A DNA stretch of 16,980 bases, from positions 1 to 16,980 of the forward strand of contig CAJUTC010000061.1 of assembly GCA_910589195.1 (NCBI GenBank). Direction: 5' to 3'. The position numbers and the translations under genes are program-made. Below, in pieces: positions 7,546 to 14,812 of the stretch (positions are counted from its first letter, which is position 1; the number at the start of each line of letters is the position of its first letter). Source of the DNA: an uncultured Lachnospiraceae bacterium. GTDB lineage: Bacteria > Bacillota > Clostridia > Lachnospirales > Lachnospiraceae. The notes under the pieces were generated by a model, which was given only the letters and a program-made list of their open reading frames with translations, did not search any database and was not told the DNA's origin.

Positions 7546-7887
7546 GTGGCTTCCAGTTTGGATTTTGTGGAATATGTGTGTAAACAGATAGAACATGCCG
7601 GAACCATTACATACAAAAAAATGTTCGGCGACTATGGAATTTATTGTAATGAAAAAATTATCGGAGTTATCTGTGATAACCAGTTTTTCGTGAAAAAAAC
7701 CAAAGCAGGGGCTTCTGCCTATCCCGGCTGCCAAGAAGCCGCTCCATATACAGGCGCAAAATCTCATTTTGTTATAGATAGCATGGATGACCGTGACCAA
7801 ATGGCAAAATTCATATCCGCTACTTATCATGAACTTCCTGCGCCGAAATCAAAAAAGAAAAAAACAAATTCTGCCAGCGGAAACTAA
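7546..7887 (+). CDS. TfoX/Sxy N-terminal-domain protein
   Basis: The product is a single TfoX N-terminal domain of 113 residues. Visible family elements are ITYKKMFGDYGIYCNEKIIGVI (about 21-42), FFVKKTK, PYTGAKSHFVID and the YHELPAPKSKKKK tail. In Proteobacteria the full TfoX/Sxy activates competence genes, but isolated N-terminal domains like this one are widespread in Firmicutes and have no settled role. A GTG at 7537 would also keep the frame. I prefer the GTG at 7546, because AGGTGG overlapping the upstream stop lies five bases before it and the protein then begins MASSLDF like its relatives. The gene is coupled to the DUF3795 gene. Confidence 0.82.
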   Translation: MASSLDFVEYVCKQIEHAGTITYKKMFGDYGIYCNEKIIGVICDNQFFVKKTKAGASAYPGCQEAAPYTGAKSHFVIDSMDDRDQMAKFISATYHELPAPKSKKKKTNSASGN

Positions 7888-7912
7888 AGTCTGTTGTTAC
7901 CAGAAAAACATT

Positions 7913-7940
7913 CCGGCGGTTTCGAAATGAAAACCGCCGG
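7913..7940. terminator. 10-bp hairpin between tfoX-like gene and ftsH
   Basis: CCGGCGGTTT (7913-7922) and AAACCGCCGG (7931-7940) pair perfectly around an 8-base loop. It starts 26 bases past the TfoX-like stop. On plus the following ATAATCAATA is not T-rich. On minus it is followed by AATGTTTTTC, so it may also stop ftsH transcripts about 215 bases past the ftsH stop. A second inverted repeat TCCGCCA/TGGCGGA lies at 7971-8009. Confidence 0.6.
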
Positions 7941-8154
7941 ATAATCAATACCAAATAATCTGCCAGCCTTTCCGCCAGACATCACATTTTGTTTCTGAAG
8001 ATTGGCGGATAAAAATCCCCCTGTGTAGTTTCAATGCCGCCTTTTATTCACACTCATACACAAGAGCGTTCCACAAGCTTATTCTGCCTTAAAGATTAAT
8101 CTCACAATCAATAGGACGGTCCATCGCTTTCGTGTCAGCATCAGAATTCTTTTA

Positions 8155-10002
8155 TTAACGGTTTAAAATCTCCATAAATTCTTCCCCGGTAATGGTTTCC
8201 CGATCCAGCAAATATTCGGACAACTCTGTAAGCTTGGCTGCATGGGATTTTAAAATTTCCATTGCCTTCTCATACTGAGCCTTTACAATGGCAATCACCT
8301 CATCATCCACTGCTTTGGCAGTTTCCGGGGCGCATACCATGGAGGAATCGCCCCCCAGATATTGGTTATTCACAGTTTCTAACGCAACCATGCCAAACTG
8401 CTCACTCATTCCATAACGGGTTACCATTGCCCTGGCAATCTTTGTTGCCTGCTCAATATCATTGGAAGCACCTGTTGTAACAGAGCGGAACATAAATTCC
8501 TCTGCGGCCCGGCCTCCTGTAAAGGTTGCGATTTTATTCAGCGCCTCCTCCCGGCTCATCAGATGGCGTTCTCCTGCTTCTACCTGCATCGTATAGCCCA
8601 TAGCTCCTGATGTACGGGGAATAATAGTAATCTTATGAACCGGCGCGCAATGATCCTGACAGGCTGCCACCAAGGCATGGCCGATTTCATGATACGCCAC
8701 AATCCGCCGTTCATTCTCAGAAACGGATGCGTCTTTTCTCTGATAACCAGCAATAACCACTTCTACGCTTTCTTCCAAATCCGACTGGTTCACCAAATTG
8801 CGCCCCATACGGACTGCCCGAAGAGCTCCCTCATTAATAATATTAGCTAATTCCGCACCGCTGGCTCCTGATGTGGCACGGGCAATGGCATTAAAGTTTA
8901 CACTGTCTTCCAGCTTTACATTCTTTCCGTGAACCTTTAAAATCGCTTCTCTTCCCTTTAAATCCGGCAGTTCTACCGGGATCCTTCTGTCGAAACGCCC
9001 AGGCCGCAAAAGCGCCTGATCCAAAGACTCCGGCCTATTGGTAGCCGCTAAAATTACCACGCCTTTTTGTCCGTCAAAGCCGTCCATCTCCGTAAGAAGC
9101 TGGTTTAAGGTTTGTTCCCGTTCATCATTGCCACCGATCCCGCCGCCGTCACGCTTCTTGCCTATGGTATCAATTTCATCTATAAATACAATACAGGGAG
9201 CCTTTTCATTGGCCTGCTTAAACAAATCCCGAACTTTAGCCGCCCCCATACCTACAAACATTTCCACAAACTCCGATCCGGAAATGGAAAAAAAGGGCAC
9301 ATGGGCTTCCCCTGCCACAGCTTTTGCCAAAAGGGTTTTTCCAGTTCCTGGAGGGCCAACCAACAAGGCGCCTTTTGGGAGCGTTGCGCCAATCTCTGCA
9401 TACTTCTGTGGATTGTGCAGAAAGTCTACAATCTCCTTTAGCGCTTCCTTTGCCTCCTCCTGTCCGGCTACATCCGCAAATGTTTTTCCGGTTTCTTTTT
9501 CTGCGTAAATCTTAGCATTGGATTTTCCAAATGTCATAGCAGGATTTCCCATGCTGCCCAACTTTTTCTGCATAATCCGCCCTAGCACCTGCCCAATAAT
9601 TACAAATAGCGCAATGGGCATGATCCACTGGACAAAAAATGTGGTAAGGGGAGATGCCTGGGTCGGGATTTCCTGGGAAAAAGATATCCCGGCATCCAGC
9701 AAACGTTGGGTTAAGTCCGGATCCGACCATCGCCCGGTTTTATAAGCAGTAACGCCCCATTCTTTATTTTCCCCTTCTTTTAAAACAAACATCAGCTCCG
9801 TATCATTTTGGTATACCTGCGCTACTTTGCCTTCCTCCACAAATTGAATAAACTGATGATATCCAACTTCTCTCACTGACCGCCCCATCATAGACGGGAA
9901 AAGAAAGGTATTTAACAGCAATACTACCAAAAGCACAATTCCATAATAATACAGAAATGGTTTTTTGGGATTATGATCTGAATTTGTGTTTTTTACACCC
10001 AT
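8155..10002 (-). CDS. ftsH: ATP-dependent zinc metalloprotease FtsH
   Basis: FtsH is a membrane-anchored hexameric AAA protease that degrades misassembled membrane proteins and some regulators. In 615 residues I see a membrane segment at about 16-35, an extracytoplasmic domain, a second membrane segment at about 121-142, and the AAA module. The module has Walker A GPPGTGKT (216-223), pore loop FVGMGA (249-254), Walker B IVFIDEID (271-278) and the arginine-finger region RPGRFDRR (333-340). The zinc protease has HEIGH (438-442) and a third-ligand candidate Asp515 in SNDIEQAT. HEIGH replaces the more common HEAGH but keeps the HExxH ligands. AAGGAG lies six bases before the ATG. It is alone, without the tilS-hpt neighbours seen in Bacillus, and divergent from marR. 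Confidence 0.95.
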   Translation of the reverse strand: MGVKNTNSDHNPKKPFLYYYGIVLLVVLLLNTFLFPSMMGRSVREVGYHQFIQFVEEGKVAQVYQNDTELMFVLKEGENKEWGVTAYKTGRWSDPDLTQRLLDAGISFSQEIPTQASPLTTFFVQWIMPIALFVIIGQVLGRIMQKKLGSMGNPAMTFGKSNAKIYAEKETGKTFADVAGQEEAKEALKEIVDFLHNPQKYAEIGATLPKGALLVGPPGTGKTLLAKAVAGEAHVPFFSISGSEFVEMFVGMGAAKVRDLFKQANEKAPCIVFIDEIDTIGKKRDGGGIGGNDEREQTLNQLLTEMDGFDGQKGVVILAATNRPESLDQALLRPGRFDRRIPVELPDLKGREAILKVHGKNVKLEDSVNFNAIARATSGASGAELANIINEGALRAVRMGRNLVNQSDLEESVEVVIAGYQRKDASVSENERRIVAYHEIGHALVAACQDHCAPVHKITIIPRTSGAMGYTMQVEAGERHLMSREEALNKIATFTGGRAAEEFMFRSVTTGASNDIEQATKIARAMVTRYGMSEQFGMVALETVNNQYLGGDSSMVCAPETAKAVDDEVIAIVKAQYEKAMEILKSHAAKLTELSEYLLDRETITGEEFMEILNR

Positions 10003-10091
10003 TTTATTCTCCTTTTCTAAAATATATGGTGGTTTTCTCCTTAATCGCTGGTAATGCCTTTTTAAGGCTTCCGGCTCCGATTAACACTTGT

Positions 10092-10120
10092 AGCATAATA
10101 CGGTTTTATTTTCTTGTCAA
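10092..10120 (-). promoter_or_regulatory. ftsH promoter
   Basis: On the minus strand, a perfect -35 TTGACA (10115-10120), a 17-base spacer and TATGCT (10092-10097) give a strong promoter. It leaves a leader of about 80 bases. Confidence 0.8.
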
Positions 10121-10129
10121 TCATTAATT

Positions 10130-10141
10130 ATAAATATTTAT
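10130..10141. promoter_or_regulatory. AT-rich palindrome between divergent promoters
   Basis: ATAAATATTTAT is a perfect 12-bp palindrome lying between the ftsH -35 and the marR -35. It is a possible site for the adjacent MarR protein, but such a sequence can also arise by chance in AT-rich DNA. Confidence 0.3.
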
Positions 10142-10157
10142 TTACTTTTAATAATTA

Positions 10158-10186
10158 TTGACTTTTATAAAAAAATGTGATACAAA
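10158..10186 (+). promoter_or_regulatory. marR-MATE promoter
   Basis: TTGACT (10158-10163), a 17-base spacer and TACAAA (10181-10186) preceded by TGA (extended -10) form the promoter of the marR-MATE operon. Confidence 0.7.
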
Positions 10187-10192
10187 TCATAT
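10175..10192. promoter_or_regulatory. Candidate MarR operator over the -10
   Basis: ATGTGAT-ACAA-ATCATAT is an inverted repeat with six of seven arm positions matching and a 4-base centre. It covers the -10 of the marR promoter, which is the usual place for MarR-family autorepression. No binding is shown by the sequence itself. Confidence 0.45.
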
Positions 10193-10253
10193 GAGCCATC
10201 AAATCAACACGCAAACACTCAAACCGTTCTAAGTCAAATAAGGAGAATACCTT

Positions 10254-10784
10254 ATGAAACCAACCTTCCAAAAGTCGGATACAAATTCGGAAATTGCCGT
10301 AAACGCTGGCATTCAGTTTATTGATTTTACCTTCCATTTTTTTAATATGGCCAAAACCTTATTCCGCCATGAAAATCAGGTTCGTGCCAATTCCCTGGCC
10401 TTTCAGGCTATTTTGGAATTAAGCCAGCTTGAAGGTAGTTCCCAGCCCATTTCCATGTCAGATCTTGCTGACCAGCTTCGGATCCCGAAGCAGCAGTTAA
10501 CAAAGCTTGTCAATGATTTGGAAGAAAAGCAGCTTGTCACACGGGTGCATAACAAAACGAACCGCCGGAAAGTTCATATCTCCATTACGCCTTCCGGGCA
10601 AAGCCTGTTAGCAGAGCTTCACCAGGCCATGTTAACCAGTACCATCCAGGCTCTCTCCGCCTACACAAACAATGAGCTTTTGGAAATGGCCCAGTCGCTG
10701 AAATCATTAAACCGGCTGATAGAAAAGTTTAACCTGGACACCCCTTGCAATACAAAGAAAGAATCGAGGTCCTCTTATGACTAA
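10254..10784 (+). CDS. MarR-family transcriptional regulator
   Basis: This 176-residue winged-helix regulator has its recognition region at about 67-90 (SMSDLADQLRIPKQQLTKLVND) and the wing at about 95-113, with the family-typical KTNRRKVHISITPSG. N- and C-terminal helices would form the dimer. MarR proteins usually repress an adjacent efflux gene and release DNA on binding a small, often phenolic or cationic, molecule. The ATG has AAGGAG eight bases upstream. Its stop overlaps the start of the MATE gene by 8 bases, the same arrangement of regulator and pump as mepR-mepA in Staphylococcus. The inducer is unknown. Confidence 0.88.
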   Translation: MKPTFQKSDTNSEIAVNAGIQFIDFTFHFFNMAKTLFRHENQVRANSLAFQAILELSQLEGSSQPISMSDLADQLRIPKQQLTKLVNDLEEKQLVTRVHNKTNRRKVHISITPSGQSLLAELHQAMLTSTIQALSAYTNNELLEMAQSLKSLNRLIEKFNLDTPCNTKKESRSSYD

Positions 10785-12156
10785 TGTAACCCAATCTTCT
10801 GAAAATAACCCTTTGGCTTCTGCTCCTTTAGGCCCTTTAATGGTGCAGCTAGCTGTTCCCACCGTATTTGCCCAGATTGTAAACCTTCTTTATAATATGG
10901 TGGATCGGATCTATGTGGGAAGAATCCCGGAAACCGGAACGTATGCTCTGGCCGGATTAGGCGTTTCCTTTCCTATTATCCTTCTGATTTCCGCATTCGC
11001 TTCTTTAGTCGGCATGGGCGGCGCGCCAAAGGCAGGGATCGCCATGGGGAAAAAAGACTACCAGCAGGCAGAAGAAATTTTAGGAAATGCTACGCTATTC
11101 ATTGTCCTTCTCTCTCTTTGCCTCTGTGGAATTTTCTTTGTTGTAAAAGAACCTATCCTGATGATGTTCGGCGCCAGTGAAACCACGCTTCCCTATGCAA
11201 ACCAATATTTGGGGATTTATCTTTTAGGAACAATTTCTGTACAGATAGCTTTGGGCCTAAACCAGTTTATCTCCTGCCAAGGGTTTGCCAAAATTAGTAT
11301 GCTAACCGTTCTGATCGGCGCCATATCCAATATTATCCTGGATCCTATCCTGATCTATGGCTTCCATATGGGAGTAAAAGGCGCTGCCCTTGCAACCATA
11401 ATCAGCCAAACCATCTCCGCTATCTGGGTACTCCTTTTCCTTAGCGGGAAAAAAAGCCTGATCCGGATACGGCAGCAGTATCTGCGTTTTAACCCCAGGA
11501 TCCTTTTTCCGGTTCTGGCTTTAGGCGTTTCTCCTTTTATTATGCAGTCTACAGAATGCCTGGTTCAGCTTACCTTTAATACAGGGATGCAAAAATACGG
11601 GAATGATTATTATGTGGGCGCTATGACCATTCTGTTTTCTGTAACCCAGATGCTGTTCCTCCCAATCCAGGGACTGGCTCAGGGCGCTACTCCCATTATC
11701 AGTTTTAATTATGGGGCACGAGATTCAGAAAGGGTGCGCCAAACGTTTCAGCTAATGTTTATCGCTTCCATTGTCTTTTCTTTTTGCGCCACCTCCCTGA
11801 TTTTGCTGTTTCCAAGACCGTTTATATCTCTGTTTTCCAATGATCCGGAAATCATCCGGATCGGCTCCTATGGAATCCGGATTTACGCCTTCGGCTTTCT
11901 GATTTTCGGCGCTCAGTGCGCCTGCCAGCAAACATTCCTTGCTTTAGGGCAGGCTAAAATCTCCATGTTCCTGGCTCTGCTGCGGAAAGTAATTTTGCTG
12001 ATACCGTTGGCTATCATCCTACCAGCCATTGGCAGTCTTGGAGTAAATGGACTGTTTATCGCCGAGCCAATTTCTGATATCTTGGCTGTTTTTACCACCG
12101 TTGCCATGTTTGCTTTGCAATTTAAGAAAATCCTTGCTCCCATTGAAACCTTATAA
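10777..12156 (+). CDS. MATE-family multidrug efflux transporter
   Basis: The product is a 459-residue polytopic membrane protein, the usual length for MATE (NorM/MepA) pumps, which expel cationic drugs and dyes in exchange for Na+ or H+. The N-terminal half begins with LGPLMVQLAVPTVFAQIVNL, and the first helix continues into NMVDRIYVGRI (about 40-50), a MATE hallmark. About 12 hydrophobic segments follow, and the second half repeats the pattern with FNYGARDSERVRQTF. GAGGT lies six bases before the ATG, inside marR, and the 8-base overlap with marR implies translational coupling. The closest known arrangement is MepA under MepR. The substrate cannot be read from sequence. Confidence 0.9.
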   Translation: MTNVTQSSENNPLASAPLGPLMVQLAVPTVFAQIVNLLYNMVDRIYVGRIPETGTYALAGLGVSFPIILLISAFASLVGMGGAPKAGIAMGKKDYQQAEEILGNATLFIVLLSLCLCGIFFVVKEPILMMFGASETTLPYANQYLGIYLLGTISVQIALGLNQFISCQGFAKISMLTVLIGAISNIILDPILIYGFHMGVKGAALATIISQTISAIWVLLFLSGKKSLIRIRQQYLRFNPRILFPVLALGVSPFIMQSTECLVQLTFNTGMQKYGNDYYVGAMTILFSVTQMLFLPIQGLAQGATPIISFNYGARDSERVRQTFQLMFIASIVFSFCATSLILLFPRPFISLFSNDPEIIRIGSYGIRIYAFGFLIFGAQCACQQTFLALGQAKISMFLALLRKVILLIPLAIILPAIGSLGVNGLFIAEPISDILAVFTTVAMFALQFKKILAPIETL

Positions 12157-12243
12157 CAATATAAAGGTATCAGAGTCAAAGCGGGGAGTAGTCCCGTATC
12201 AAGGCGGCAAAAGACCTTTTGGCACCAACATCATAGAAAAACG

Positions 12244-13527
12244 TTAACCATTATTTTCTTTTCCTTGCTCAACTTCCTCCCGGATCTCCCCGTCTGTCCC
12301 TACCAGCACATGGAAGGAAATATCTTCCAAGTGCTGGAATAATGCCCTGGTTTCCTCCTCTTGTGTAATCTCTCGGGTATATCCGCCACTGGACGTAGCA
12401 GGAACCACTGATAATCTGGTTCTTGCTCCATCCCAGGCTGCTTTAAGCAAAACGGTTCTTGGTATGCTGCTCCCAAATACAAAATTTCCTAAGCTGTATA
12501 CAATAGGCTTCCCGTTATAATATTCAATCCCTTGAAGTACGTGGGGATGGCTTCCTATCACCAGATCTGCCCCAGCATCCAAGAACTGGAAACCCAACTG
12601 GCGCTGATACTCCTTTGGCCACTCCTCCCGCTCCACGCCCCAGTGCACATACACCACCAGGTAATCGCAAATTTCCTTCCCCTTTTGAATTTCTTGCAGT
12701 AAAATCGACGGATCATATGTGCTGAGCATTCCTGGTTTTGATCGGGAGGCGGCCCAGTCCGCTACCGGAATTACACGGGTAGCTCCCAAAAACCCTACCG
12801 TATATCCGCCTAAGTTTTTCGTATACAGTGCTTTCGCCTGATCCAGATTTGCGCCTGCCCCCACATAAGGAATTTGGGCTTCCTCTAATACCGCACAAGT
12901 ATCCAAAAGCGCATTCGTTCCAAAATCAAGAGCATGGTTATTGGCAAGGGTAACCAGATCAACCCCCATTTCTTTTAATATAGACACTCGTTCTGGCGGA
13001 AGGCGAAATGTAAACTGTTTGTCCGGTGCAGCCGTTCCTCTATTGCTGAAAGGAAATTCCTGGTTCACCATAAACAAATCAGCTTCCTCCGCTTCCCGCA
13101 AAAGACTTTCTCCCAGAACGCCCTGGATCCCTCCTCCTGATTGGTACGCATTTAATACATGATCCGACAGCAGCACATCTCCCGCAAATGCCAAAACGAT
13201 TTCTTGCGGCTCTTCCTTTGGCAAAGCCATTTCTGGAACCGATTCCCCCTGCCACGTTTCAGATGATTCCACTTCCATTTGGATCCGCAACTCCGTTTGG
13301 TCTGCCAGGTCTATATCCATCCTGGCAGATGATTCCTTCCCTGAAACGGAATCGAAATCAGATATTTCCGCCTCTGTGTAAACAGCAAATAAGGCATCCT
13401 GTGGACTCCTTTCCACGTTCCACACATACCAGCCGCCTAACGCAGACAAACCAATTACTGTCAATCCCCAAAAAAGGAGCCAGGGCCGCAGCCTGCCTCC
13501 TTCTTTTTTTCTACTTCTTCCTTTCAT
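12244..13527 (-). CDS. CapA-family membrane-anchored putative metallophosphatase
   Basis: This 427-residue protein has a basic N-terminus, one membrane segment at about 15-36, an acidic low-complexity linker (about 45-108) and a CapA/PgsA domain. Motifs in order are AGDVLLSD (115-122), NQE (155-157), ANNHALDFG (195-203), VHWG (294-297) and IGSHPHVLQG (324-333). The last ones match the metal-binding calcineurin-like fold. CapA proteins are named for poly-gamma-glutamate capsule export, but no capB or capC genes are here, so a capsule role is not supported. The catalytic domain should face outside. AGGAGG lies five bases before the ATG and overlaps the degV stop region, so the two genes form an operon. 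No clear terminator follows. Confidence 0.88.
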   Translation of the reverse strand: MKGRSRKKEGGRLRPWLLFWGLTVIGLSALGGWYVWNVERSPQDALFAVYTEAEISDFDSVSGKESSARMDIDLADQTELRIQMEVESSETWQGESVPEMALPKEEPQEIVLAFAGDVLLSDHVLNAYQSGGGIQGVLGESLLREAEEADLFMVNQEFPFSNRGTAAPDKQFTFRLPPERVSILKEMGVDLVTLANNHALDFGTNALLDTCAVLEEAQIPYVGAGANLDQAKALYTKNLGGYTVGFLGATRVIPVADWAASRSKPGMLSTYDPSILLQEIQKGKEICDYLVVYVHWGVEREEWPKEYQRQLGFQFLDAGADLVIGSHPHVLQGIEYYNGKPIVYSLGNFVFGSSIPRTVLLKAAWDGARTRLSVVPATSSGGYTREITQEEETRALFQHLEDISFHVLVGTDGEIREEVEQGKENNG

Positions 13528-13540
13528 TCAGACCTCCTGC

Positions 13541-14377
13541 CTAAAGCGCAATTACAATGCCGCCATCATTGGCATAAACCGTTGCGACTCCGGCTGTTTC
13601 TGTAATAATAATGTCTTTATAGCTTCCCCGCTTTTCCATCTCCGCTTTTACAAATTCAGCCCGCTTCGGACAATTGCAGTGGGCAATCACTAATACCCGC
13701 TCCCTGGTATCCTCTACTGCGTTAACCGCATAATCACACATTCTTTGCAGCGCTTTTGAAATGCCCCTTGCCTGATCCACCTTAATAATCACGCCGGAAT
13801 TGGCGGACATCACTGGCTTAATATTTAAAGTTGTGGCGAAGAATGCCTGAAGCCCGCTTAACCTGCCGTTCTTTCGTAAATAATCCAAAGATTCCAGCAC
13901 AAAACATGTTTTCATATCATCCCGGTAAGCTGTCGCACGCTTAACAATCTCCTGAAACGCCAATCCCTGCTCACATAAATCCTGAATATACATAGCAAGG
14001 TTCAGTTCTCCCGCAGACGCGGAATGGGAACTGAGTACACAAATATTTTTTGCCCCATGCTCCTCCTCATAAAGCTGCTTTCCTAACAAAGCACTGTTAT
14101 AAGTCCCGCTTAAATGCTCTGACAAGCAAATCACAAAAATATTTTCTTCTGGGCAGCCATAAGCTTCCTTAAACAGTTCCGGAGAAGGGCACGCCGTTTT
14201 GGGGCACTCCGGGTCTGATTTCATTAACCTGATAAATTCCTGCTGGTTAAATGTATGGTCATCCACTACCATAGTTTGCCCCACCTGTAACGTCAAGGGA
14301 ATAATCTGGTAATGGGGATCCTTCTTTAATGCTTCTGTTAAGTCCAGGCAACTATCTCCTATAATTCGGTATGTCAT
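13541..14377 (-). CDS. DegV-family fatty acid-binding protein
   Basis: DegV/FakB proteins bind a fatty acid so that a kinase subunit (FakA) can phosphorylate it for phospholipid synthesis. The 278 residues show GDSCLDL (7-13), the SEHLSGTYNSA segment (86-96), SSHSASAG (116-123) and LDYLRKNGRLSG (164-175), all in family order. The usual C-terminal H-x-GPG loop appears replaced by VATVYANDGG (264-273), so lipid handling may differ. No fakA-like gene is in view. GGAGG lies five bases before the ATG. It is the first gene of an operon with the CapA gene, 13 bases apart, under a good promoter at 14424-14452. Confidence 0.88.
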   Translation of the reverse strand: MTYRIIGDSCLDLTEALKKDPHYQIIPLTLQVGQTMVVDDHTFNQQEFIRLMKSDPECPKTACPSPELFKEAYGCPEENIFVICLSEHLSGTYNSALLGKQLYEEEHGAKNICVLSSHSASAGELNLAMYIQDLCEQGLAFQEIVKRATAYRDDMKTCFVLESLDYLRKNGRLSGLQAFFATTLNIKPVMSANSGVIIKVDQARGISKALQRMCDYAVNAVEDTRERVLVIAHCNCPKRAEFVKAEMEKRGSYKDIIITETAGVATVYANDGGIVIAL

Positions 14378-14423
14378 AATATCCTCCCATCATTTCCGTA
14401 TCATATGGTTTTGATTACTACAT

Positions 14424-14452
14424 ATTATAGCATTATCTTTTTCTATTTTCAA
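14424..14452 (-). promoter_or_regulatory. degV-capA promoter
   Basis: On the minus strand, TTGAAA (14447-14452), a 17-base spacer and a perfect TATAAT (14424-14429) preceded by TGC. The start would be near 14417, about 40 bases before the degV ATG. Confidence 0.85.
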
Positions 14453-14454
14453 TC

Positions 14455-14483
14455 TTTTCATACGCATTTTTCTATGCTATACT
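14455..14483 (+). promoter_or_regulatory. Promoter for the 42-residue membrane peptide
   Basis: TATACT (14478-14483), preceded by TGC, has a weak -35 TTTTCA (14455-14460) at 17 bases. It is back to back with the degV promoter and the two -35 regions nearly touch. Confidence 0.6.
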
Positions 14484-14519
14484 ATATATTGGAAATTTGA
14501 AAGAAAAGGAGAAAGGCAC

Positions 14520-14648
14520 ATGGGATTTTTCGCTGCATTCTTCGGTTTTATCATTCTTTTAGTTCTTTTTGTAGTAGCCGTAACCATTTCCACCGTAGGC
14601 AGCTGCCTGGGCATGATTGCTGACGACTTAAATGAGGACAAAGGCTGA
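14520..14648 (+). CDS. 42-residue single-span membrane peptide, unknown function
   Basis: The ATG at 14520 opens 42 codons to a TGA at 14646-14648. The peptide starts MGFFAAFFGFIILLVLF, is hydrophobic to about residue 26, then turns polar and acidic (ADDLNEDKG). One membrane helix with the acidic tail inside or outside is likely. AAGGAG lies eight bases upstream, an extended -10 promoter precedes it and a strong terminator follows, so this has all the parts of a real small gene. It has no stretch of positive charge typical of type I toxins, and no antisense RNA is evident. I do not recognise the family. Confidence 0.65.
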   Translation: MGFFAAFFGFIILLVLFVVAVTISTVGSCLGMIADDLNEDKG

Positions 14649-14702
14649 TAAGCACAACCTATCAGGCAAAACACGCCACTGGCGCGTGGCCGGATACTCG
14701 GT

Positions 14703-14750
14703 AATAAAAACCGGATGGACACCTTTTAGCGGATCCACCCGGTTTTTATT
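14703..14750. terminator. Bidirectional intrinsic terminator
   Basis: The arms at 14703-14719 and 14734-14750 pair over 12 bp, one A-C mismatch and 4 more bp. The outer part is A-run/T-run (AAAAACCGG with CCGGTTTTT), so it works both ways: for the small membrane peptide gene on plus and for htpG on minus, 62 bases past its stop. A smaller GCCAC/GTGGC hairpin lies just before it. Confidence 0.88.
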
Positions 14751-14812
14751 CGTTGTTACCGTTTTAATTTATGGTCTTGATTATTTTATAGGCTTTCTGA
14801 TGTTTGCGTTTC

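Noticed and set aside
9038..9508. A 156-codon plus frame inside ftsH
   Set aside because: Lies antisense to the conserved AAA module. The openness follows from codon bias of ftsH.
12157..12243. Terminator between the MATE and CapA genes
   Set aside because: Only a 4-bp CGGG/CCCG stem and a 6-bp stem with a 2-base loop are present, neither with a proper T-run.
14649..14812. Further coding after the 42-residue peptide
   Set aside because: The stretch is taken up by two hairpins, including the bidirectional terminator.
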